This document shows positions 25,117 to 32,700 of a stretch of 64,000 bases of DNA, piece after piece. The DNA comes from Archaeoglobus profundus DSM 5631 (GTDB lineage: Archaea; Halobacteriota; Archaeoglobi; Archaeoglobales; Archaeoglobaceae), in NCBI RefSeq assembly GCF_000025285.1, contig NC_013741.1, positions 1,178,001-1,242,000 of the forward strand, in the 5' to 3' direction. The number at the start of each line of letters is the position of its first letter. Within the stretch, counting starts at the first letter, position 1. The notes below the pieces were generated by a model that saw only the letters and a program-made list of their open reading frames with translations, was not told the origin of the DNA and ran no database searches. A program made the translations under genes and the position numbers.

Positions 25117-26670
25117 TTATTTAGAGAGATATCCGGCCGCTTTTACTCTAATTCTTGTTGCGTTTCCTGGCAAATAAGCTAATGGAATCTCTTCAAAGTT
25201 GACGATTTCGACCGTGTCTGGATTTGCTCCGGCCTTTATGGCTTCCTCGACAGCCATTCTCTTTGCCTCTTCAATAGCCTTCTCTCTTCTTATCTGATCT
25301 AAAGAGAACACTCTGTCCACTTCTCCGCTAACCTGAGCTATTGCAGCTCCGATTGCGTTGGCAACATCGTAGTTTGGAGGTCTTATAACTTTGGATGCTC
25401 CTTTCAACTCGTCTGGGACTAAGATACTTCCTCCTCCGACGAGTATCACTGGCATTGGTTCTGGACTGGTTTTGATCTTCTCTATAGCCTCTTCAACCAT
25501 GCTCTTGATCTTCTCCGTTGCCTTGGCTACGAGGTTTCTATCCAAGTTCTTCACTCTCGATGGGTCTCCTATGCTACATCTTCCAGATGCAACCGCAATA
25601 TCCGTGGCTGTTAGCGTATTTCCTCCGAATACAAGCGCTTCATTGACGATTCTGAATCCAACGCTCTCCGGACCTACTTTTATTTCTCCGTTCTCCTCTC
25701 TGACCAAGCTGCCTCCACCGAGTCCTATAGATATAATGTCTGGCATTCTGAAATTCGTTCTAACCCCTCCAATCTCAACCGCAACCGAAGACTCTCTCGG
25801 GAATCCGTTTACAAGGATACCAATATCAGTTGTCGTTCCTCCAACATCCACAACGATCGCATTCTTCTCGTTGGATAGGAAAGCTGCTCCTCTCAGACTG
25901 TTTGTCGGCCCTGAGGCTATTGTCAGAACTGGATATTTAAGTGCATACTCTGCAGTCATTAAAGTTCCATCGTTCTGGGTCAGATACAGCTGAGCATCAA
26001 TGTTTTTCTCGGCTAAAGCTGCTTTAAATGCACCTACAGCTGTTTTGATAACCTTTGTAACCGCGGCATTCAAAGCCGCAGCATTCTCTCTTTCAAGCAA
26101 ACCCAGACTACCTATTTCATGGGATAGCGTTATTGGAATATTATCTCCCAAAATCTCTCTTAGAATTTCAGCCGCTCTTTTCTCATGCTCCGGATTTACG
26201 AGAGAGAAAACTGACGAAATCGCAATTGCTTCAACGTTTTTCTCCTTCAGCTCCTTACCAATCCTTCTTATCTCCTCTTCATCCAGAGGTGCTATCTCTC
26301 TTCCGTCGAATTCGTGTCCTCCCTGAACGATGTATATGTTGTTTCCAACCTTTTCAACCAAATCTGCAGGCCATGAGGTCAGCGGTTTTATGGCTAAAGT
26401 TGCTGGTTTACCTATTCTGATGACAGCTATTTTTGCGAGGTTCTTTCTCTCAACTATTGCGTTTGTTGCGTGAGTCGTTCCGAGCATCGCATATTTTATC
26501 TCAGCGGGATCAACGCCGCTCTTTTTCAGGACAGCATCTATGGCGTTTACTATTCCAGTAGTTACATCTTCAGTCGTTGGAGTTTTTGCCTTGGCTATTA
26601 CGTTGTTCTTTTCATCCAAGATTACGCCGTCGGTGTTGGTACCTCCGACATCAATACCAATCCTCAACAT
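25117..26670 (-). CDS. Hydantoinase/oxoprolinase family protein, HyuA type
   Basis: 517 residues. ATP-binding ASKHA-type fold with phosphate loops IGIDVGGTNTDGV at the N-terminus and VVDVGGTTTDIGILVNG near residue 275, plus LGTTHATNAIVERKN and the C-terminal GGGS segment. HyuA proteins couple ATP cleavage to opening of hydantoin or oxoproline rings, normally with a HyuB partner. No HyuB is present here; instead the DUF917 gene lies upstream with a one-base overlap, a pairing often seen in bacteria and archaea. Confidence 0.87.
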   Translation of the reverse strand: MLRIGIDVGGTNTDGVILDEKNNVIAKAKTPTTEDVTTGIVNAIDAVLKKSGVDPAEIKYAMLGTTHATNAIVERKNLAKIAVIRIGKPATLAIKPLTSWPADLVEKVGNNIYIVQGGHEFDGREIAPLDEEEIRRIGKELKEKNVEAIAISSVFSLVNPEHEKRAAEILREILGDNIPITLSHEIGSLGLLERENAAALNAAVTKVIKTAVGAFKAALAEKNIDAQLYLTQNDGTLMTAEYALKYPVLTIASGPTNSLRGAAFLSNEKNAIVVDVGGTTTDIGILVNGFPRESSVAVEIGGVRTNFRMPDIISIGLGGGSLVREENGEIKVGPESVGFRIVNEALVFGGNTLTATDIAVASGRCSIGDPSRVKNLDRNLVAKATEKIKSMVEEAIEKIKTSPEPMPVILVGGGSILVPDELKGASKVIRPPNYDVANAIGAAIAQVSGEVDRVFSLDQIRREKAIEEAKRMAVEEAIKAGANPDTVEIVNFEEIPLAYLPGNATRIRVKAAGYLSK

Positions 26671-27755
26671 TATTTACCCTCCATTCTCTTTTCTATCGGG
26701 ACATAATCGATATCGTAACCAAAATAGCGAGGACCAGCCACTTCCAGACCTTTGGGCGTTCTCCACTTCTCACTACAGGGTATCCCTATTACCACACATC
26801 TATATCCGTACTTCAGACCTTCAGTAGTTATCGGCTCTCCAGTCGTTACGTCAAGAACTGTTATTAAGTCCGGAACACTCGCTATGACTTCACCATCACG
26901 AATAGCAACAAGATTTTCATTCTGGAAGTGTATCTCAAGTTTTTGCCCACTGTATTCGTCAATACCCTCAAGAATTGCCTCTCCTCTTGCAAAACCGCCA
27001 GTAGTCCTTCTAACAACATCTACTATCTTTCCTTTGAAGAGCTCAAATCCGTTTGTTACATCCAGAATCGCATCGACTGGATTTACCTTTCTTTCTCTGC
27101 TTTCTCTTATCGCTCTTCCTATTTCTTCAGCCAGAGTTATTGTGTTGAGGATTGCAGCTTCCTTCAGCTGTTTTCCGGTCATTGGATAGATTGCAATCCA
27201 TGCAGTTCCTCCAAACTGCACTGTTATCGTTCTCGCAATCCATTCTGCCCAGTAGTTGTTTGCCGCTTTCAGTAGAACTACATTGTCCCTTTCATCAGCC
27301 AAAGCCATTGGAGTTGCCGAAATTCCATAAATATGGAATGTCGTCATCTGAAGCTCCGGAAAAGCCCTCCCCATGCCATCCGCGTCGACGATTGGAATGC
27401 CCATTCTTGCACCCACTGCAAGTGGAGTTGTTGAGTTCAACCCCCCAGCCTCAATCGGCAGTGTGGCATAGACTTCCTACCCAAAGTAATCGCTCAAAGT
27501 CTTAAAGGCGTTTATAATCTCTGTTCCTTTTGGTATCTTCTCGATAATGACTGTTGGAGCGCCCATTCCGGCTGAGGGGATTACCAGAGCATCGTTTGGC
27601 ACGTCTTTTGGATCAATGACGCATATCTCGTAGCCCTCTTCTAAAGCCTGCAAAGCTGCGAGTTTTCCGATGTATGGATCTCCACCACCGCCAGTTCCCA
27701 GGACTGTGGCACCTAATGCAAGATCCTCAATATCCTGCTTGTCTAAGACCCTAAT
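26670..27755 (-). pseudogene. DUF917 (S-methyl thiohydantoin desulfurase-like) protein with in-frame amber codon and no normal start
   Basis: The full-length family frame runs from 27755 to 26670, about 360 codons, but is interrupted by TAG at 27477-27479: upstream it reads NAFKTLSDYFG, then TAG, then EVYATLPIEAGG. The upstream part has the nucleotide-binding-like LGTGGGGDPYIGKLAA; the downstream part starts again at residue 106 and carries GARMGIPIVDADGMGRAFPELQMTTF. The ribosome binding site GGGGGTGAT is intact, yet the codon at start position is ATT. Two independent lesions suggest decay, though a split protein or readthrough cannot be excluded. Confidence 0.8.
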
Positions 27756-27784
27756 TTAAATCACCCCCTAACGTAGACCGTAAT

Positions 27785-27825
27785 TGAGTCACTCAGTGTC
27801 GAGCCACCAACCTACTTATATACTT
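27785..27825 (-). promoter_or_regulatory. Promoter and dyad operator of the hydantoin-type cluster
   Basis: On the minus strand AAGTATATAAG (27815-27825) is a strong TATA box. About 26 bases downstream, where transcription should start, lies the perfect dyad TGAGT-C-ACTCA (27785-27795). A repressor bound there would block initiation. The leader to the ATT/ribosome binding site would be about 40 bases. Confidence 0.55.
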
Positions 27826-27848
27826 TAAGATCCCTACCAGATCACATC

Positions 27849-28007
27849 TCAGTCAACTTCTGTAAGGCTTTTCTCCTCTCTAAAACCCATAGCAACAACT
27901 ACGACAGCTATAGGATAGCGTTTGAACAAACGGGCGGTTGATTTGAAGACTATAAGCTCAAAATTCGTCAAAGTGACTAAACAGAACAGCTTTTCTTGGC
28001 TACCCAT
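27849..28007 (-). CDS. Small ORF coupled to the upstream membrane protein, hypothetical
   Basis: 52 codons starting at an ATG that overlaps the stop of the 28007-28621 gene (TAATG). The product has a basic amphipathic middle (FKSTARLFKRYP), a short hydrophobic run IAVVVVAMGF and a charged end. The coupled position favours translation; the unremarkable sequence and lack of a family argue against. Weak call. Confidence 0.3.
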   Translation of the reverse strand: MGSQEKLFCLVTLTNFELIVFKSTARLFKRYPIAVVVVAMGFREEKSLTEVD

Positions 28008-28621
28008 TATAACCTAATCAACAAAGGGATTGTAGACAATACTACGAACATGAACAGTAAGAAAACAGCAATCACAACTGTCATAACACATCTCTTCCAC
28101 TCATCAAAACTCATAACGTTCAGCTTCAGTCTCTTCTCCTCGCATCCTTCAACATGTCTTACGTGCACATCGTAGTTACCTCGCCTCAAGTTCGGGAGCT
28201 TAAAAGAAAACTTGCCATCCTTCAAGCTGCATCTGCCAAAAACAACCCCGTTCATCAAGAGGACAACGCTACCCTTTGCAGGAATCCATCTCCTCCCAAT
28301 TCTCTCCCTAACTACACCCACAATTTCCGCACTGTCACCCTCTTTAATGCCGAAAAGGCCTCCAGAGACGTGTGCAGAAATTTTGAAATTTCTATCAAAT
28401 CTTTCCGACTTTCTAAATTTGAGAAAGCTAGCGAGCTTCAAAGCTCTGAGAACAAGAAACCATCCAAAGACGACAAAGCAGACTCCTATGTAAACGACTT
28501 TAAGTGCAAGGCTCTTATCCTTTAGAGAAAGAAATATTCCAGATGCGATGATAAGGTATCCTAGGGACTTTATGCCCACACCTATGAGAATTCTCGCATG
28601 AATTGGTGTAAACTCTCTCAT
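28007..28621 (-). CDS. Membrane protein with carboxypeptidase-regulatory-like beta domain
   Basis: 204 residues. Two N-terminal membrane helices (IGVGIKSLGYLIIASGIFL and VVYIGVCFVVFGWFLVL), a beta-sandwich segment (residues about 85-165) with GKFSFKLPNLRRGNYDVHVRHV that resembles Ig-like regulatory domains, and a C-terminal helix MTVVIAVFLLFMFVVLSTI. Unknown function. It overlaps the mqnC stop by four bases and so is cotranscribed with the menaquinone gene, which does not by itself show a shared role. Confidence 0.65.
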   Translation of the reverse strand: MREFTPIHARILIGVGIKSLGYLIIASGIFLSLKDKSLALKVVYIGVCFVVFGWFLVLRALKLASFLKFRKSERFDRNFKISAHVSGGLFGIKEGDSAEIVGVVRERIGRRWIPAKGSVVLLMNGVVFGRCSLKDGKFSFKLPNLRRGNYDVHVRHVEGCEEKRLKLNVMSFDEWKRCVMTVVIAVFLLFMFVVLSTIPLLIRL

Positions 28622-29697
28622 AAGCGCTTCAGAATTCTGTAGTAAGTATCCCTTACAGCGACAGGTCTACCTATGGATTTTACAGTTCTAACTACCCTCT
28701 CAACTTCGAGAGGTCTAAACTCTTTTCCAGTTGCGGTTATTACATTCTCCTCAAGCATTAGATCGCCAAAATCGTTCGCTCCAAATATAAGACCTAGAGT
28801 TGCTATCTCCAAGCCCTGAGTCAACCAAGACGTTTGAACGTTTCTGAAGTTGTGAAGGACTATACGGGATATTGCCAAAACCTGAAGGTATCTCGTAGGT
28901 GGGACTGGCTCTTTGATTATCTCGTAAAGTTCAGTGTTTTCCGGCTGAAATGTCCAAGGTATAAATGCTGTAAATCCTCCAGTCCTTGACTGAAGATCCC
29001 TTATTTTAAATAGATGCTCGATTATATCCTCATTGCTCTCCACATGACCAAACATCATAGTAGCAGTAGTTCTCATACCTAACCTGTGTGCAGTTTCCAT
29101 GACTCTCAACCAACCTTCGCTGTCAACCTTGTTTGGGCTGATCTTCTTTCTAATTCTATCGACTAGGATTTCAGCACCGCCACCCGGTATAGAATCCAAT
29201 CCAGCTTCTCTCAGCCTTTCAATAACTTCTCTGATACTCATTTTCTCCTTCTTGGCTAAGAAGTATATCTCAGGCGCTGAAAGACTGTGAATGTGTACGT
29301 TTGGATACTTTTCCTTCACAGCCCTAAAAACATCTTCAAACCATTCTATTCCCAAGTCGGGATTTATTCCTCCCTGCATTAATATTTGAGTTGCTCCTCT
29401 CTGAACAGCCATACCAACCTTTCTCAAGATCTCATCCTTAGAAAGTACGTAGCCGTTATCCTTAGCGTAGAAGGCACAGAACTTGCACTTCGATATGCAG
29501 ATGTTCGTATAGTTTATGTTTATGCCTATTACAAATGTCACCAGATCCCCACATTTCGCCTTCCTTATCTCATCAGCCAACTTGCCCAGAATAGGTAGGG
29601 GTAGTTCAAAAAGCTCAAGAGCTTCCTCAAAGCTCAAATCCTCTCCTCTCAAATTCTTCTCAACGTAATATTCATAGTCTGAAGAGTTCATCCTCAC
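28618..29697 (-). CDS. mqnC: Cyclic dehypoxanthinyl futalosine synthase MqnC
   Basis: 359 residues, radical SAM enzyme. The cluster motif CISKCKFCAF lies near residue 70. GLDSIPGGGAEIL, TTATMMFGHVE and GGFTAFIPWTFQPENT identify the MqnC group rather than CofH of F420 synthesis, which lacks the GGG-AEI signature. It cyclises dehypoxanthine futalosine on the futalosine path to menaquinone, the respiratory quinone of Archaeoglobales. Start may be the ATG at 29697 or 29691; either overlaps the preceding ZPR1-like gene. Confidence 0.85.
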   Translation of the reverse strand: MRMNSSDYEYYVEKNLRGEDLSFEEALELFELPLPILGKLADEIRKAKCGDLVTFVIGININYTNICISKCKFCAFYAKDNGYVLSKDEILRKVGMAVQRGATQILMQGGINPDLGIEWFEDVFRAVKEKYPNVHIHSLSAPEIYFLAKKEKMSIREVIERLREAGLDSIPGGGAEILVDRIRKKISPNKVDSEGWLRVMETAHRLGMRTTATMMFGHVESNEDIIEHLFKIRDLQSRTGGFTAFIPWTFQPENTELYEIIKEPVPPTRYLQVLAISRIVLHNFRNVQTSWLTQGLEIATLGLIFGANDFGDLMLEENVITATGKEFRPLEVERVVRTVKSIGRPVAVRDTYYRILKRL

Positions 29698-30250
29698 TTA
29701 ACCCCGTCAAATCTACTACAGTCATTCCCGTCTTTAAAGCTTTAGCCTCCTCTTCCTTCATCCTCTCCCTGAAAGCGCTATCGGAAAGAATCAGGCTGTT
29801 TCCGAAGGGATCCTCCAAGATCAAGGTCAGCTCATCCTTACCTTCAACCGTATCGTCTATTCTCTTTAAGATCTCGTCACATCTGCTAACTTTTTCTTCA
29901 TCATCGGCATTCCATCTCCTTGCCATCTCTACAATGTCTCTGATCTTCACGAGAACTCCTTCCAAGTTCGTTATGAAGGCTTGAGAAGCTGGTCCCGGCT
30001 CTATCTCGACTCCGATCTCCGGAACTCTTATTGTGCCAGATGTAGACCTAATCACCTTGTCGTAAAGAGTTTTCTTGTTGATTTTCACAGTAAACCTCGT
30101 AGGCTCCTTTATCTCAGAAACTATCGCATCAGAATGCTTGAATCCGCATTCACAGATTATAGTGGTGAGTAGGACTTTCCCGAAGAAGGGTGTGTCGTAA
30201 AGTAAGGTGTTTATCTTTAACTCCCTACCGCATGCGGGGCAAGGTATCAT
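29672..30250 (-). CDS. ZPR1-type zinc finger protein
   Basis: 192 residues. A four-cysteine finger CPACGRELK...CECGFKH at the N-terminus is followed by the ZPR1 beta-barrel signature (IVRSTSGTIRVPEIGVEIEPG, then GLSEDELF). Eukaryotic ZPR1 binds the elongation factor eEF1A; archaeal single-module forms are assumed to do similarly but are little studied. The start at 30250 is 15 bases after the SepF stop, and the end overlaps mqnC by 26 bases. Confidence 0.85.
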   Translation of the reverse strand: MIPCPACGRELKINTLLYDTPFFGKVLLTTIICECGFKHSDAIVSEIKEPTRFTVKINKKTLYDKVIRSTSGTIRVPEIGVEIEPGPASQAFITNLEGVLVKIRDIVEMARRWNADDEEKVSRCDEILKRIDDTVEGKDELTLILEDPFGNSLILSDSAFRERMKEEEAKALKTGMTVVDLTGLSEDELFRL

Positions 30251-30265
30251 AAGGTTAAATTACAC

Positions 30266-30637
30266 CTATGGACTTTCAAAACTTTTGCTCCCCCTTATCT
30301 TAACCCTATCAACCTTTATTCCGGTGGGCGTCACTATTATGTAATCCTCCCCCAAGCCCACAATATCTCCTTTCACATCCTGAGCCAACTGCTTTAGATC
30401 CTTCAAGACTCTCTCGTATACCCACTTATCGTGCTTTATGAAAGCTATGTCCGCTATGACTATGTTCCCGTTGTAAACCTGCCTTCTTATTTCAGGAATT
30501 TCGTTTATCCCGGTCACTTCAGCAACCTTTATGTAGGTGACACCCTCGTCTACAATCTCAGCCTCATACTCGCTCAAATCCAGTTCTTCGTAATCTTCAA
30601 CCTCGACTTTTTCCTTCTTGAAGAGCTTAAATATCAT
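30266..30637 (-). CDS. sepF: Archaeal SepF, FtsZ membrane anchor
   Basis: 123 residues. The N-terminal MIFKLFKKEK is an amphipathic membrane-targeting helix, followed by an acidic linker and the SepF/DUF552 domain (TYIKVAEVTGINEIPEIRRQVYNGNIVIADIAF, in shorter pieces in the family). In archaea SepF tethers FtsZ to the membrane and is essential for division. A TATA box 25 bases upstream predicts a leaderless transcript. No ftsZ is adjacent, but the tubulin homologue CetZ lies 2 kb away. Confidence 0.87.
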   Translation of the reverse strand: MIFKLFKKEKVEVEDYEELDLSEYEAEIVDEGVTYIKVAEVTGINEIPEIRRQVYNGNIVIADIAFIKHDKWVYERVLKDLKQLAQDVKGDIVGLGEDYIIVTPTGIKVDRVKIRGSKSFESP

Positions 30638-30654
30638 GACCTTTTGTCGAAAAA

Positions 30655-30669
30655 CAAATATTTAAAGTT
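30655..30669 (-). promoter_or_regulatory. TATA box of the sepF-ZPR1-mqnC unit
   Basis: CTTTAAATATTTG on the minus strand, centre about 25 bases before the sepF ATG. Between this and the next gene (30670-30883) I see no credible protein gene; a perfect 6-base hairpin ACGCTC-TGT-GAGCGT sits at 30808-30822. Confidence 0.55.
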
Positions 30670-30883
30670 AATGAGTCCAATCGATCAACACCATACTAGC
30701 GACATTGTTCCTGAGATAATTTTCATGCCTTTGATCCAACTGGATAACCTCTTATGATGCAAGAGATAAAGAGCCACTATATTCGCTCCTTCCTTCGAAA
30801 GAGTCTTACGCTCTGTGAGCGTCTTTCCTGAGTAAATTTTGTACAACTCGCTAATGGGCAGAACTTTGCGAATTCAAAAAAGA

Positions 30884-31441
30884 TTAAACTTCGTTAAGCC
30901 CTTCCCATCTCTTGCACTCAACTTCCAATCCCAAGAGATCCAAAACTCTACAAACCGTGTGGTCTATCAAGTCATCTATCGTCTTTGGCTTTATGTAGAA
31001 TGCAGGGACGGGTGGCATTATTACAGCTCCCATCTCAGCCAACCTTGTCAGAGTCTTCAAATGTCCCAAATGAAGAGGTGTTTCTCTTATCAAAAGTATG
31101 AGTTTTCTCTTCTCCTTCAGAGTTACATCGGCACTTCTCGTTATTAAGTTATCAGTTATACCGTAAGCTATGCTCGAAGCTGTTTTCACACTGCACGGAG
31201 CTATAACCATTCCATCGTGTTTGAAGCTACCACTCGATATCGGTGCGGTTATCTCGTTCTCTTCATAAAACCTAGTGGATACATCCCTAAGCATTTCAAC
31301 ATCCAATCCTTCGAGCTTTGCAATTCTTTTTGCCGTTCTAGAAACTACCGTATAAACTTCCCCTATCTTGGAAAGCTCTTTAACGATTCTAAAACCGTAT
31401 ACTTGACCGCTCGCTCCTGTTAAAGCTACGACGAACCTCAT
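30884..31441 (-). CDS. ubiX: Flavin prenyltransferase UbiX
   Basis: 185 residues. N-terminal LTGASGQVYGFRIVKEL FMN-binding strand-loop-helix, then GSFKHDGMVIAPCSVKTASSIAYGITDNLITRSADV in family register and the C-terminal MGAVIMPPVPAFY. UbiX makes prenylated FMN for UbiD-type decarboxylases, one of which completes menaquinone synthesis in futalosine-using archaea, matching the mqnC gene 1.2 kb away. Start overlaps the end of the coiled-coil membrane protein by four bases. Confidence 0.92.
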   Translation of the reverse strand: MRFVVALTGASGQVYGFRIVKELSKIGEVYTVVSRTAKRIAKLEGLDVEMLRDVSTRFYEENEITAPISSGSFKHDGMVIAPCSVKTASSIAYGITDNLITRSADVTLKEKRKLILLIRETPLHLGHLKTLTRLAEMGAVIMPPVPAFYIKPKTIDDLIDHTVCRVLDLLGLEVECKRWEGLNEV

Positions 31442-32691
31442 TTAAGTTCGTCCCACCTTCTCCTCTTCATATACTTCTTTAACCCGATTACTGCCAAAGC
31501 AACCACAACTATCGCTCCGGCTACGATGCCACCGTAGAATCCCACAATTTTCCAGTCAATCTTTGGTAACTCTATCTCTGGTAACTCTATCTGAGGAGAT
31601 CCTTCTGAGCTCTCTTGAGTTGTTGTCGTTATTACGGTTACAAGAGAACTCAATTCACTCAGCAAGCCGTTTACTTCACTCTCAATCTCATCAAGTTTCG
31701 ACAAAATGTTTTCTAGCTTAGCTTTAGCATCCTCGTAGCTTCCAGCACTTATGTATCCATTTGCAACGGCCAAATCAGTGGTAATATCATCAAAAACGCT
31801 TTTCAGGCTACTGTACCTCGTCTTGTAATCGATTAGGACACTCGTATTCACAAGTTCTTTCTTTTCGATTTCTTCAATATAGACATCAATTTTGTTTATA
31901 TTCTCTCCAATGTCCTTAATCCTTTTATCTGCTAAGGAGAAGAGGTATTTGGCTTCTACGGCAACCTTCTCCTCTTCAGCCTTTTCAAGCCAGAATTCTG
32001 CGTTGCTCAGCCTTTTATTTGCGTTGATATAATCTTTCTCATTCAAGTTCTCTTCGGCCAGAGTTAAGTTATCGCCCACCATGTCCAAGTAATTCCTAAG
32101 TGTAGTCACATCCGCTTTGCCCATGTAATTTGCCAAGAAATCCTTTAACTCGTTGTATTTGCTCTTAGCATTCTCAAGATCAGCTGTAAACTTTCCATCA
32201 TCCTTGACGTAGATTATCACAGCTGGTAGTATGTATCCTCCATCCTGAACCCTAATCTTTAGAGCAGTGATCTCCTTGAGCCTGACATCTATTGTAGGTG
32301 TGTAACCTGTCAGATTTATCTCTATCATATCTACGCCGTCAAGATCGTCTGCGTCTGGCACGGAAATCGTAAATCCACTCTTCGAAATGCTCGCACCATT
32401 CTTAAACACTATCCTATACTTCATGCTCGCATCCGACAACTCTGTTGAGATATCGTAATTTCTTTCGTCTATTTTCGTTGCATCATCATCTGTCTTCGGC
32501 TCTATGATATAGGAGATCCATACGTATTCATTCTCGTTAAGCACGAGCGTAGTTTCGTTCGGAACGTATGTCTTGTTGTTTACCTTTATCTCAGGCTCGG
32601 CAAAGTTATCCTTTGTAAGAGTCTCCGCTCCGAGAACCGGCACAGCAAAGATTAATAAGGTGGCTAGGAAAATAAAGAATCTCTTGAACAT
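31438..32691 (-). CDS. Secreted coiled-coil protein with C-terminal membrane anchor
   Basis: 417 residues. Signal peptide (FIFLATLLIFAVPVLGAET), a beta-rich ectodomain to about residue 165, a long helical region of three to four heptad-rich coils (about 175-345: KSKYNELKDFLANYM, EKKELVNTSVLIDYKTRY, AKLENILSKLDEIESEVNGL), a Ser/Thr/Pro linker with twin repeats IELPEIELPKI, one membrane helix (VGFYGGIVAGAIVVVALAVIGL) and a basic cytoplasmic tail. It ends at ubiX and begins nine bases after the cetZ stop. Orientation predicts an outside coiled coil and a short cytoplasmic tail that could meet CetZ; inference. Confidence 0.75.
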   Translation of the reverse strand: MFKRFFIFLATLLIFAVPVLGAETLTKDNFAEPEIKVNNKTYVPNETTLVLNENEYVWISYIIEPKTDDDATKIDERNYDISTELSDASMKYRIVFKNGASISKSGFTISVPDADDLDGVDMIEINLTGYTPTIDVRLKEITALKIRVQDGGYILPAVIIYVKDDGKFTADLENAKSKYNELKDFLANYMGKADVTTLRNYLDMVGDNLTLAEENLNEKDYINANKRLSNAEFWLEKAEEEKVAVEAKYLFSLADKRIKDIGENINKIDVYIEEIEKKELVNTSVLIDYKTRYSSLKSVFDDITTDLAVANGYISAGSYEDAKAKLENILSKLDEIESEVNGLLSELSSLVTVITTTTQESSEGSPQIELPEIELPKIDWKIVGFYGGIVAGAIVVVALAVIGLKKYMKRRRWDELK

Positions 32692-32700
32692 AGTAACCCC

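Noticed and set aside
25391-25993. 200-codon frame antisense to the HyuA gene
   Set aside because: Composition (Pro/Ser/Thr) is typical of shadow frames, and HyuA is clearly coding on the other strand.
27477-27479. Pyrrolysine codon in DUF917
   Set aside because: TAG is used as ordinary stop by several intact genes in the window and the same gene also lacks a normal start, so decay explains it better.
26577-27505. Several overlapping frames on the plus strand over the DUF917 gene
   Set aside because: They mirror the DUF917 gene; none has a start signal or recognisable motif.
28618-29697. CofH of F420 synthesis
   Set aside because: Motifs GGGAEIL and FIPWTFQPENT belong to MqnC; CofH has a different sequence at both places.
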